From: Duganella dendranthematis
Lineage (GTDB): Bacteria; Pseudomonadota; Gammaproteobacteria; Burkholderiales; Burkholderiaceae_D
Reading direction: 5' to 3'
DNA length: 64,000 nt
NCBI RefSeq assembly: GCF_012849375.1
Contig: NZ_CP051684.1
Location: 1,612,001 to 1,676,000, forward strand
Shown piece after piece: positions 9,621 to 19,100 of this stretch. The notes beneath the pieces are model-generated. The model was not told the DNA's origin and did no database searches. It saw only the letters and a program-made list of their open reading frames with translations. The first letter of the stretch is position 1. Each line of letters begins with the position of its first letter. Both the position numbers and the translations under genes were made by a program.

Positions 9621-10916
9621 CTACTGCTGCCAGTCCAAAACTTGCACCGGCTGCGGCGGCACGCTGGCCTGGCCTTCGCCATCGACCTGCTGGACGTTTT
9701 GCACGAACAGGCTGAGGGTGCCGTTGCGGCGCCACAGTTCGGTGTCGTAGCTCGGCTCCCAGGCGCCGACTGAAAACATGGTCAGATCCTGCACCTGCCA
9801 CGCCCCGCGCAACACGTCGGCGGTGCTGGCCACGGAAACCTTGCTGCCCCGCTCCTCATCGCGAAACACCAGCAGCGCACCGGCCTTGCCGACCATGATC
9901 TGAGGCCGCGCGATCGGAATCCGCTTGGTGCCCTGCCCGCCCAGCGAAAACGGCGTCTTGCGGAAATCCAGCGACCGCGCCTGCCACGCCGTGCCGGTAT
10001 TGAAGATCACGTGATACTGCGGCACGCTGGAACCGGCATCGCGCCAGTAGCTGGCGATGTAGGGTTGGCCATCCTGATCGGCCGCCATCGAAGTCTGGTT
10101 AATCAACTCGCTGTTCTGCGGAATACGCAGGGCGTATTCGGCGCTGGCGGCGCTGATCGGCAGCGCGTACGGCGTGCCGTCGGAGCGCTCCCACGTCACG
10201 CCGCCATCGCGCGAACGCGCATACGCCATGTCGTGGTTGCTGGCCACATCCGGCGACTCGCGCCATACCCACGACACATGCAGCGTGCCAAGATGATCGA
10301 GGAAGGCCTGCCAATACGCGTTGCGCTTGCCCTCGCCGGTAATCAGGTTGGTGTGCAAGCGAGTCCAGCGCTGCGTGGCGACGTCGTAGCGATTGATGAT
10401 CAAATCGCCGCGCCCCGAACCGCCCAGCCGGTAGAAGAACAGCAGGTTGCCATTGGGCAGACGATAGAACTCGGGATACGACACCTCCGCTTCATCGACG
10501 CCCACCATGCTCTGCTTCGGTCCCAGCTCCAGCGATCCCGGCGCCACGCCGCGCGCATAGCGCAGCGCATTATTGTGATGGTCCCACGACACATGCAGAT
10601 AGCCGGCGCCATCCACCATGATGCTGATGGCGTTATGCGCATCGGCCGCATTGCCTTGCCAGGCGCTGCGCCGCACGGTCCACTGCGTGGCGCCCAGCGC
10701 GCGCTTGCCCAGCACCAGATAGCGCTGCGCATCATAGTAGGCGACGTACTGCGTATCACCCTGCGTCACCAACGAATTCTTGCGAAACACCACCGCGTTG
10801 ACCGAATTGTTAGCCCAACCATCGCCAACAAACGATAGCACCGGCGCGGCAGGAGCAGCAACAGCGGCGCCGATGGACAGCGCCAGCAAAACCGTGGAGA
10901 TTAAACGTTTCATCAT
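9621..10916 (-). CDS. Exported BNR-4 family beta-propeller, candidate polysaccharide lyase
   Basis: This 431-residue protein has a signal peptide (about 1-20) followed by a BNR/Asp-box-type propeller of the BNR-4 (PF15892) kind. Conserved polar residues are arranged as in the BNR-4 polysaccharide lyases PL24/PL25, as far as I recall them: H94 (DAHN), H113/H114 (WDHH), Y147 (SYPEF) and R163 (FFYR..GSG). Those enzymes cleave next to a uronic acid. This is a residue-pattern inference, not an established assignment; a plain BNR-repeat sialidase-like protein is the alternative. The gene follows the OprB-type porin gene by 36 bp, probably in one operon. Confidence 0.7.
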   Translation of the reverse strand: MMKRLISTVLLALSIGAAVAAPAAPVLSFVGDGWANNSVNAVVFRKNSLVTQGDTQYVAYYDAQRYLVLGKRALGATQWTVRRSAWQGNAADAHNAISIMVDGAGYLHVSWDHHNNALRYARGVAPGSLELGPKQSMVGVDEAEVSYPEFYRLPNGNLLFFYRLGGSGRGDLIINRYDVATQRWTRLHTNLITGEGKRNAYWQAFLDHLGTLHVSWVWRESPDVASNHDMAYARSRDGGVTWERSDGTPYALPISAASAEYALRIPQNSELINQTSMAADQDGQPYIASYWRDAGSSVPQYHVIFNTGTAWQARSLDFRKTPFSLGGQGTKRIPIARPQIMVGKAGALLVFRDEERGSKVSVASTADVLRGAWQVQDLTMFSVGAWEPSYDTELWRRNGTLSLFVQNVQQVDGEGQASVPPQPVQVLDWQQ

Positions 10917-10952
10917 GCGTCCATGCTACGCAAACACAAGCGCCACGTCCAC

Positions 10953-12191
10953 CTAGAACGCCACCTCGGCGCGCAGTTGCAGGGTCAGCGCGTTGCCGAC
11001 GCCGGTCACCGTGTAGGGATGCATCACGTACTGCAAGCTGGGCTGCAAAGACAAGCGCGAACTGACCTGGCTCAGGTATGTCAGCTCGACCGTCGACTCG
11101 GCGCGCTGGCTGACCACGCCGGCGCTCTGCTGGCTGCGCAGATAAGCGCTACCATTGCGCGCAATCGCCACGGCCAGCCCCAGTTCATCGCTGGCGCGGC
11201 CAGGCACCAGGCCGGTCACGGTGAGACCTGCGCCGAAGTAACCGTCGAAGCGATTGACGCGGCTATCCGCCGCCCCCAGCTGCACGAAGCCGGACACCAC
11301 CTTCTGCGACTGCGCGCTGGATTGATACAGGCTGCGTTCCGCCACCAGATAGGCGCCGCTGGAACCGCGTTGCCGGCGCGGCTGGCCAGATGCATCGAAC
11401 GCATTCAGCTCGGCAAACTGCGCGGTGTAATACCAGCCGCCGACAGCCAGCTTGCCCTGATCCGGCGCCAGACCGGCATTGCGGCCAATGCGCAGGTGGT
11501 GATCTTGTGCCGATGCGGCGGGTTCCGGGCGGCTCAGCCAAGCCATTTCGTAGACCAGCAACAAGCCATCGCCGCCACGGAAGGCCGCACTGCCGCCGCC
11601 GCTGCGATCCACCGGCACGCCGTCCAGGATGGCGGCGCGCAGGACAACGTCGGGCGCCGGCTTGACCGCGATGCGCGTGCCGACGGCGGTGGCAGGAAAA
11701 ATCGACGGCCCGCCCTGCCCGCTCTGGGCAAACTCGGCGCCGATGCCAAACGAACTGTTGAAGAACAGCGATGCGGTATTGAGGTGGTAAAACTCGCTGT
11801 TCAAATCATAGCGTCCGGCCAGTACCGACAGCCGGTCACCGAGGAAGTTTTTCTGGATCCAGGCTTCTTCCAGCCGCACGCCCGGCGGCGCCGCCATATT
11901 GCTGACGCCTTGCGTGTCCCCGGTCAGGATGGACGGTCCGGCCTGGTGCGTTGCCATCACATTGAAAAAGGCGCTGCTGTCCGGCCAGCCCAGCACGTGT
12001 TCGCCATCGACGCTGGTCTGCCAGCGCAGCATGCCCTGATACGCGCTGCCCCGGCGCACCCCGCCACTCAGGTTGGACACGCCATTAGCGTCGTAGATCA
12101 GGTTGCTGGTCACGGGCGGCGGACTATCCTGCCCCGCAGCGGAACCGGCAACGATCATGATCAAGCATATTCCGGCAAGGTTACAGCGCAT
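10953..12191 (-). CDS. OprB-type carbohydrate-selective porin
   Basis: From the ATG at 12191 this is a 412-residue outer-membrane protein: signal peptide about 1-20, then a barrel of the OprB family (PF04966) with the SVLAGRYDLN and NSSFG segments and a C-terminal Phe (LRAEVAF). Such porins let sugars diffuse into the periplasm. A GGAGG site 7 bp upstream fixes the start; the frame is open 57 bases further, but that adds a non-signal leader. First gene of a probable two-gene operon with the BNR-4 protein. Confidence 0.82.
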   Translation of the reverse strand: MRCNLAGICLIMIVAGSAAGQDSPPPVTSNLIYDANGVSNLSGGVRRGSAYQGMLRWQTSVDGEHVLGWPDSSAFFNVMATHQAGPSILTGDTQGVSNMAAPPGVRLEEAWIQKNFLGDRLSVLAGRYDLNSEFYHLNTASLFFNSSFGIGAEFAQSGQGGPSIFPATAVGTRIAVKPAPDVVLRAAILDGVPVDRSGGGSAAFRGGDGLLLVYEMAWLSRPEPAASAQDHHLRIGRNAGLAPDQGKLAVGGWYYTAQFAELNAFDASGQPRRQRGSSGAYLVAERSLYQSSAQSQKVVSGFVQLGAADSRVNRFDGYFGAGLTVTGLVPGRASDELGLAVAIARNGSAYLRSQQSAGVVSQRAESTVELTYLSQVSSRLSLQPSLQYVMHPYTVTGVGNALTLQLRAEVAF

Positions 12192-12302
12192 GGCTCGGCC
12201 TCCATCAGTGTGGGAGGGAGTATGCGGTGCAATGCGCATCGCCAACACTCTCTTTGGGCATGCCGCGAGGCCAGAACTAGACTTGAATCAATACCATTAC
12301 AG

Positions 12303-12316
12303 TTTCCACGTGGAAA
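12303..12316. promoter_or_regulatory. Perfect 14-bp palindrome upstream of the porin operon
   Basis: TTTCCACGTGGAAA is a perfect palindrome with a central CG, the form typical of LacI-family operators. It lies in the divergent region about 112 bp upstream of the porin start and 51 bp upstream of the plus-strand gene at 12367. A role in sugar-dependent control of the porin operon is inference. Confidence 0.5.
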
Positions 12317-12366
12317 ATATGAGATAATCGCCACCGCAAATACTGGCGCCCTAAACAATTGTCGCT

Positions 12367-12843
12367 ATGACTACGCAACACGACCACACTCCCTACCTCG
12401 ACCAACTGACCGACGATCCGCAATCCTTCTGGGAGTCACGGATCAAAGCCAGCCGCTGGATGATCGTCAAGACGTTCTGTCTGGGCGTACTGGCGGCCGG
12501 GCTGGGCATTCTCGGCCAGGGCTGGCTGGAACAAGCCGCGCCGATCTTCCCCTTCATCAGCCAGAACTACGGCCTGTGGCAATCGGCCTACCTGCTGTCG
12601 CTGGTGCTGGTGTTCCTGCTGTGGGCTGCGGCCATGCGGCAGAAATTCGGCCTGCTCCACAATAGCAAGCAAGGCCAGAAAACCCAGCGCCGCATCGACG
12701 AGCACAACGCCCGCATCGAAGAACGCCGCCGCGCCAACCGCGAACGCCACGAGGCCGTCCGCAAGGAACGCGCAGAGCACACCATCTACTTCAAAGCCAC
12801 CGGCAAAAACACCAACACCGCCAGCAAGAAGTTCGACTACTGA
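12367..12843 (+). CDS. Small two-helix membrane protein of unknown function
   Basis: A 158-residue protein with two predicted transmembrane segments (about residues 33-52 and 69-88) and a long, highly charged C-terminal helix rich in Arg, Glu and Lys (about 95-140) that probably forms a cytoplasmic coiled coil. I do not recognise the family. It is divergent from the porin operon and its stop abuts the stop of the convergent ABC permease gene with no base between. No convincing Shine-Dalgarno site precedes the ATG. Confidence 0.65.
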   Translation: MTTQHDHTPYLDQLTDDPQSFWESRIKASRWMIVKTFCLGVLAAGLGILGQGWLEQAAPIFPFISQNYGLWQSAYLLSLVLVFLLWAAAMRQKFGLLHNSKQGQKTQRRIDEHNARIEERRRANRERHEAVRKERAEHTIYFKATGKNTNTASKKFDY

Positions 12844-14067
12844 TTACTCGTAGCGCAGGCAGTCCACCGGCAGCAGCTTGGACGCCCGGCGCGCCGGGTA
12901 GAAGCCGAAGAACACGCCAACCAGACTGGAAAAGCCGCACGCCACCACCACCGCCTGCAAGGTGATGAACACATCAAATTTGCCGGTGGCGGTGATGCCG
13001 GTCGCCGCCAGCGTGGCCAGCATGATGCCGAAGATGCCGCCCACCAAGCAGATCACCACCGCCTCAGTCAGGAATTGCAGCAGCACGTCGCGCGGCTTGG
13101 CGCCGATCGCCATGCGGATGCCGATCTCGCGGGTGCGCTCGGTCACCGACACCAGCATGATGTTCATGATGCCGATGCCGCCGACGATCAGCGAGATGGC
13201 GCCGATCAGCCCAAGCAAGGCCGCCAGGCCGGCGCTGATCTTCTGCGCCGTCTCGGCGAACGACGCCAGGTTATCGATGCGGAAGTCATCCGGCTGGTCG
13301 ATCTTGATGTGGTGGCGGTCGCGCAGCGTTTCGCCGATGTCCATGATCGCATCCTGCAGGTTGCCGCCGGATTTGCCCTGCGCCACCACGTAGTGCACAT
13401 TGCCGGGGAAGGCGGTCTTGATCAGGTTGGCCGAAGCCGCGGTAATCGGCACGATCACGTATTCGCTCAAGTCGCCGCCGTCCACCTGCTTGCCCTCGCC
13501 GTACAGCACCCCCACCACCTGGAACGAGACATTTTCGATGCGGATGTATTTGCCCAGCGGGTCCTGCTTGTAAAAGAACTGGTCGGCGATCTTGCGGCCG
13601 ATGACCACCATGCGCGAGGCGGCGCGCACGTCGGCGTCGCTGAAGGCGCTGCCCTTGTCGACCTTCCAGCCACGGATCTTGAACATGGCCGGCGTCACGC
13701 CGTGCACCGTCTTCGACGCGTTCTCGTTGCCCACCGAGAGATTAAAGCCGCCTTGCAGCACCGGCGCGGCGCCAGCCAAGGATGGCAGCTCATTCAACGC
13801 GGCGGCGTCTGCAATGGTCATCGCCGGCTGCGCGCCACTGCGCATGCGCTGCTGCTGCGCGCGGTCGCCGCCGGGAGAGATGAACAGCATATTGGTGCCC
13901 AGCTGTTCCAGCTCCTTGGCGATGAAGCGCTTCATGCTGTCACCCACTGCCAGCAGCAGCACCACCGAGGTGATGCCGATGATGATGCCCAGCATGGTCA
14001 ACAGCGTGCGCAGACGGTTCGCCAGCATCGAGCGAAACGCCTCTACCACGATCTGTAAAAGGTTCAT
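12844..14067 (-). CDS. MacB-type ABC transporter permease
   Basis: This 407-residue protein has the MacB layout: one N-terminal transmembrane helix (about 18-42), a large periplasmic MacB_PCD domain (about 45-260) and an FtsX-type C-terminal domain with three helices. The ARRASKLLPVDCLRYE ending is typical. MacB-type permeases do not pump through the membrane; they use cytoplasmic ATP hydrolysis to drive periplasmic substrates through an outer-membrane channel. Third gene of the adaptor/ATPase/permease operon, 5 bp after the ATPase. No outer-membrane factor is adjacent. Substrate unknown (macrolide-like drugs, peptides and lipids are known for relatives). Confidence 0.9.
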   Translation of the reverse strand: MNLLQIVVEAFRSMLANRLRTLLTMLGIIIGITSVVLLLAVGDSMKRFIAKELEQLGTNMLFISPGGDRAQQQRMRSGAQPAMTIADAAALNELPSLAGAAPVLQGGFNLSVGNENASKTVHGVTPAMFKIRGWKVDKGSAFSDADVRAASRMVVIGRKIADQFFYKQDPLGKYIRIENVSFQVVGVLYGEGKQVDGGDLSEYVIVPITAASANLIKTAFPGNVHYVVAQGKSGGNLQDAIMDIGETLRDRHHIKIDQPDDFRIDNLASFAETAQKISAGLAALLGLIGAISLIVGGIGIMNIMLVSVTERTREIGIRMAIGAKPRDVLLQFLTEAVVICLVGGIFGIMLATLAATGITATGKFDVFITLQAVVVACGFSSLVGVFFGFYPARRASKLLPVDCLRYE

Positions 14068-14072
14068 ATTGT

Positions 14073-14822
14073 TTATACGGTTAAGTTTTCGTGACTCTGC
14101 AGCATCTGGCGCAGGCCCTCGGCGGACGGGCCGTCGTACAGCACGCGGCCGTCCTTGAGGCGCATCAGGCGCTTGCTGTAGGCGGCGATGTCCGGTTCGT
14201 GCGTCACCAGCAGGATGGTGATGCCGCGTTCATCGTTCAGCTGCTGGAACGAGCGCATGATCTCCACGCTGGTTTGCGTATCCAGGTTGCCGGTCGGTTC
14301 GTCGGCCAGGATCAGCGGCGGATCGCCCACCAGCGCGCGCGCAATCGCCACCCGCTGCTGCTGGCCGCCGGACAACTGGTTCGGCGTGCGCTTGGCCATG
14401 CCGGCCAGTCCCACGCGATCCAGCTCCAGCAAGGCCTTGGCGTGCGCCTTCGAGCGCGACACGCCGGCGTAGATCAGCGGCAGCGCCACGTTCTCCGCCA
14501 CGCTCATGCGCTTGATCAGGTTAAAGCTCTGGAACACGAAGCCGATGGTGCGGTTGCGGATGGTGGCCAGCTGGTTGCGCGACAGCGTCAGCGTGTCGAC
14601 GCCGTCGAGGAAGTAGCTGCCGCCGGTGGCCTGGTCCAGGCAGCCGAAGATATTCATCAGCGTCGACTTGCCGGAGCCGGACTGCCCCATCACCGCGAGG
14701 AAGTCGCCGCGCGGCACAGCCAGGTCGATGCCGTGCAAGACCTGGGTTTCCACGCTGCCGGAGAAGTAGCTCTTGGTGACCTGGCGGATGTCGATCAGGA
14801 GTTCATTGGCCGGCCCACTCAC
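14073..14822 (-). CDS. MacB/LolD-type ABC transporter ATP-binding protein
   Basis: A 249-residue ABC ATPase. Walker A is GQSGSGKST (46-54), the signature is LSGGQQQR, and Walker B is LILADEPTGNLD, a combination typical of the LolD/MacB/FtsE group. It powers the neighbouring FtsX-type permease. In E. coli MacB the two domains are fused; here they are separate genes. Its start overlaps the end of the adaptor gene by 4 bp (ATGA), so translation is coupled. Confidence 0.93.
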   Translation of the reverse strand: MSGPANELLIDIRQVTKSYFSGSVETQVLHGIDLAVPRGDFLAVMGQSGSGKSTLMNIFGCLDQATGGSYFLDGVDTLTLSRNQLATIRNRTIGFVFQSFNLIKRMSVAENVALPLIYAGVSRSKAHAKALLELDRVGLAGMAKRTPNQLSGGQQQRVAIARALVGDPPLILADEPTGNLDTQTSVEIMRSFQQLNDERGITILLVTHEPDIAAYSKRLMRLKDGRVLYDGPSAEGLRQMLQSHENLTV

Positions 14823-16057
14823 ATGCCACCTTCCTTGTCGTTGCCGATGGCGCGGGTGATGACCTTGTCGCCCTTCTTCAAATCGCCGCTCACCACTTCG
14901 GTGTAGCGGAAGTTGGACAGGCCGATATTCACGTCCTGTGCCTTCGGCTGGTTCCTGGCGTCCAGCGTATAGATGCGGAAGGTGCGCGCCAGGTCGGCCT
15001 TGGTGCGGAACGAGGCGTCGTCTTCCTGCGGCGCTTCGGTAGCGGCAACCGCGTTGGCGGAAGCGGAGGCCGAGGCGGACTTGCCGGCGGCTGCTTCCGC
15101 CAGTTTTTTCTGCTTCTCGATTTCCTCGTCGCTGAGACGGAAGCGCAGCGCGGCGGTCGGCACGCGCAGCACGTTCTGGCGGTTTCCCACCAGCAGACGC
15201 ACCTGCGCCGTCATGCCCGGCTTGAGCAGCTCGTCCTTGTTGTCGACATCCAGCACCACGTTATACGTCACCACGTTGTTGAGCACATTGGCGGCCAGGC
15301 GGAACTGGCGCATGCGGGCGTTGAATTCCTTGTCCGGATAAGCGTCCACCACGAAGCGCGCTTCCTGCCCTTCCTTCAGCGAGCCGACGTCCGCTTCCGA
15401 GACGCTGGTATCGATCTGCATCTTGGTCAGATCGCGGGCGATCTGGAACAGCTGCGGCGTGGTGAACGACGCCGCCACGGTCTGCCCCAGGTCGATGGTG
15501 CGCTTGATGATCACGCCATCGATCGGTGAACGGATCACCGAGTTGTCCAGGTCCGCCTGCACCCGCGCCAGCTGCGCCTGCGCCAGCTGGATATTCGCCT
15601 GCGCCACATCGACTTCGCGCTTGGACTGGTCCAGCGCCAGCGGCGAGATGTAATTCTGCGCCAGCAAGGACTGGTTGCGCTGGTGCGTGGCCTGCGCCAG
15701 CTTGAGCGAGGCGCGCGCCGACGCCAGTTGCGCATCGGCCTGGCGGATCTGCGCGTTGAAGATGGTCGGGTCGAGCTTGAGCAGCACCTGGCCCTTGGTC
15801 ACGTGGTCGTTAAAGTCGGCCTTCAACTCGCTCACCGTGCCGGAGACCTGCGAACCGATATTGATCAGCGCCACCGGGTTGATGGTGCCGGTGGCGGTCA
15901 CCGTCTGCGTGATGTTGCCGGTGTCGGCCGCCGCCGTGCGGAAGCGTGGCGGCTCCACCACAGGCGCCTTGTTTTTGGAAAAATATGCGGCCGCGCCGCC
16001 GCCGATTACCAGCAGGCCCACGGCCAGCACGATCTTCTTCTTGGTCAGGAAAGCCAT
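14819..16057 (-). CDS. MacA-type periplasmic adaptor (membrane fusion protein)
   Basis: This 412-residue protein has an N-terminal membrane anchor (about 8-25), a biotinyl-lipoyl-like barrel (INIGSQVSG), a long alpha-helical hairpin (about 95-170; alternating Gln/Ala/Leu), and beta-barrel and membrane-proximal domains. It links the inner-membrane ABC permease to an outer-membrane channel. An Ala/Ser-rich insert near residues 320-345 is unusual and may be a flexible loop. First gene of the minus-strand operon, divergent from the MHYT kinase. Confidence 0.9.
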   Translation of the reverse strand: MAFLTKKKIVLAVGLLVIGGGAAAYFSKNKAPVVEPPRFRTAAADTGNITQTVTATGTINPVALINIGSQVSGTVSELKADFNDHVTKGQVLLKLDPTIFNAQIRQADAQLASARASLKLAQATHQRNQSLLAQNYISPLALDQSKREVDVAQANIQLAQAQLARVQADLDNSVIRSPIDGVIIKRTIDLGQTVAASFTTPQLFQIARDLTKMQIDTSVSEADVGSLKEGQEARFVVDAYPDKEFNARMRQFRLAANVLNNVVTYNVVLDVDNKDELLKPGMTAQVRLLVGNRQNVLRVPTAALRFRLSDEEIEKQKKLAEAAAGKSASASASANAVAATEAPQEDDASFRTKADLARTFRIYTLDARNQPKAQDVNIGLSNFRYTEVVSGDLKKGDKVITRAIGNDKEGGM

Positions 16058-16184
16058 TGTCTTCAGTGTGTCCCAGGTTGGGATCCGACGATATGCGGAT
16101 CAGCTCGACAAGTATTAAACATATTTATCTTTAAAGCAACAACTGCATATGGGCGGTTTTTTCTGTGATATGGTTTGCCTCATC

Positions 16185-19100
16185 ATGCTGGAATTCTTTA
16201 CACCGCCGGACAATCCGTCCCTGCTCCACTACGGCACCTATTCGCCGCTGCTGGTAATTCTCTCAATCGTGGTTGCCATCTTCTCATCCTGGATGGGATT
16301 GCAAGTCGCCGCGCAAGCGCGCCTGGCCAGCACCCGCGGCCTGCGCGCCGCCATGCTGGGCACCGGCAGCCTGGCGCTGGGCTGCGGCGTCTGGTCGATG
16401 CACTTCATCGGCATGCTGGCCTTTAACCTGTGCACCGACGTCGATTACAACCACACGCTGACCTTGCTGTCGGTGCTGCCCAGCCTTGCGGCGTCGTGGG
16501 TGGCGCTGTCCATTATCAGCATGCGGCGCCTGACTGCCGTCTCCCTCGTCACCGGCGGAGTGCTGGTCGGCGCCGGCATCGGCGCCATGCACTACACCGG
16601 CATGGCGGCGATGCAAATGGCGCTGCAGCTGCGCTACGATCCGTTCATGTTCGGTCTGTCGATCGTGGTGGCGGTGGTGCTGGCCACGCTGGCGCTGTGG
16701 ATACGCTTTGGCCTGCGCACGCTGCGCCGCCTGCCGCGCGCGGTGCTCGGCGCCATCAGCGCGGCGGTGATGGGCTGCGCCATCGCCGGCATGCACTACA
16801 CCGGCATGGCGGCGGCGCGCTTCGTCGGCCAGTTGCCGATTGACGCCACGCCGCAGCAGAACTCCACTTTCGTGGCGCTGGCGCTGGCGCTGATCACAGT
16901 GGCCGTCACCGTCTTCGCGCTGGCCGCCAACGGCATGTTGCGCTACCGCGAGATGTACCGCCAGCAGGCCGAGAGCGAAGCCTGGATGCGCGCACTGCTG
17001 ACGACCACCGTGGACGGCGTGATCACCGTCGACCGCGCCGGCGTGATACAGGAATTCAACGCCTCGGCCGAACGCATCTTCGGCTGGAGCCGTGACGAAA
17101 TCATCGGCCGCAATATCCGCCTGCTGATGGCCGACGTAGAACGGTCGGAACGCGACGGCCTGCTCAACTACCTGCGCACCGAGGACGCCACCGTTCCAGG
17201 CAAGGGCAGCGAGGTGATCGCATTGCGCAAGGACGGCAGCAGCTTGCCAATCCGGCGCGCGCTTGGCCACGCCCAACTGGCCAAGCGCGACCTGTTTGTG
17301 CTGTTCATTACCGACATCAGCGAACGGCGCGCCATCATGCAGGCGCTGCGCGACAGCGAACAGCAATTCCGCTCGCTGATCGGCAATATCCCCGGCATCT
17401 CGTTCCGCAGCAGCATGGCGTTCGACGCGCCGCCGATCTTCGTCAGCGACGGCATCGAGCGGCTGGCTGGCTACCCCGCCAGCGATTTCGTCGGCGCGCA
17501 GCGCATCCGCACCCTCGGCTCGCTGATTTGCGAGGAAGATCGCGAACGCGTGGCAGCCGAGATTTCGCGCAGCGTCGCCCAGCTGGCGGCCTACCAGGTC
17601 GAGTGGTGTCTGATCCACGCCGACGGCAGCCGGCGCTTCATGTGGGAGCACGGCGCGGTCACGGCGGATGAAAGCAATCCGGAACTGCGCTGGATCGACG
17701 GTGTGATCCTCGACATCAGCGAACGGCGTGAGATGGAACAGGAGCTGCGCCAGGCCAAGGAGACGGCGGAAAAAGCCGCCGCCGCGCGCGCCAGCTTTGT
17801 CGCCAACATGAGCCACGAGATCCGTACGCCGATGAACGCCATCCTCGGCTTCACCGACGTACTGCTGGATACGGAGCTGGACACCGATCAGCGCCGCCAC
17901 CTGGACACGGTGCGCAAGGAAGGCCGTTCGCTGCTACGCCTGCTGAACGAGATTCTGGATACCGCCAAGCTGGATAAAGGCGCGGTGGAACTGGAACCGG
18001 ACGATTACAGCCTGCTTGGCCTGATCGACGAACTGGCTTCCACCTTCGGCAGCAACGCTCGCAGCAAAGGGCTGGTGATCGACATCGCCTACGACGCGGC
18101 GCTGCCGGCATGGCTGCACGGCGACGAACTGCGCATGCGCCAGATCCTCGGCAACCTGCTGGACAACGCCATCAAGTTCACGTCGGTCGGCAAGGTATGC
18201 CTGCGCGCCACCGTGCAGCAAGGCCAGTTGCATATCGCTGTGGAAGATACCGGCATCGGCATCGCGCCGGAACGCATCAACGCCATCTTCGATCCTTTCA
18301 CGCAGGCGGATGCCTCGATGACGCGGCGCTTCGGCGGCACCGGTCTTGGCACCACCATCAGCCGTCAGCTGGTGGGACTCATGGGCGGCAAGATCTGGGC
18401 CGAGAGCACGCCGGGCGTCGGCACGACCTTCCATGTGCTGCTGCCGCTGGAGCCGGCGCGCAACGGCCAGACGCAGAGCAGCGAACGGTTCGACTATCCG
18501 CTGCCACCGCTGCACATCCTGGCGGCGGACGACGTGCCGCAGAACCTGGAGCTGCTGTCGCTGCTGCTGGCCAAGCGCGGTCACACGCTGGAGCGCGCGC
18601 AGGACGGCACGCAGGCCGTGCGGATGTCGGCCGAATATCATTACGATGTGGTGCTAATGGATATGCAAATGCCGCTGATGGACGGCCTGGCGGCCACCCG
18701 CACCATCCGCGCGCGCGAACAGCGAACCGGCGACCCGCGTCTGCCGATTGTGGCGATGACGGCCAGCGTGCTGGCTGCGCACCGCGAGGCTGCGGCCACG
18801 TCGGGCATGGATGGTTTTGCCTCCAAGCCGGTGGACTGGCACGCACTGTCGCACGAGATCGCGAGGGTGCTTGACCTGCCGGCGCTGGCATCGGCGCCGC
18901 CGCCGGCCGAAGCGCCGCGCCAGCGCGTGCTGAATCAGAAAGCCGGCCTGCAACGCTGGGGCGACGAGGAAGCGGCCTACCATCAGGCGTTGCACCGCTT
19001 TGTGGCCGATTACAGCACCGCCGCCGCCACGCTGGCCAAGCTGCTGGCCGACGGCAGCGAGGCGCGCCTGGCCGAAGCACAGGCCTGGAGCCACAAGGTG

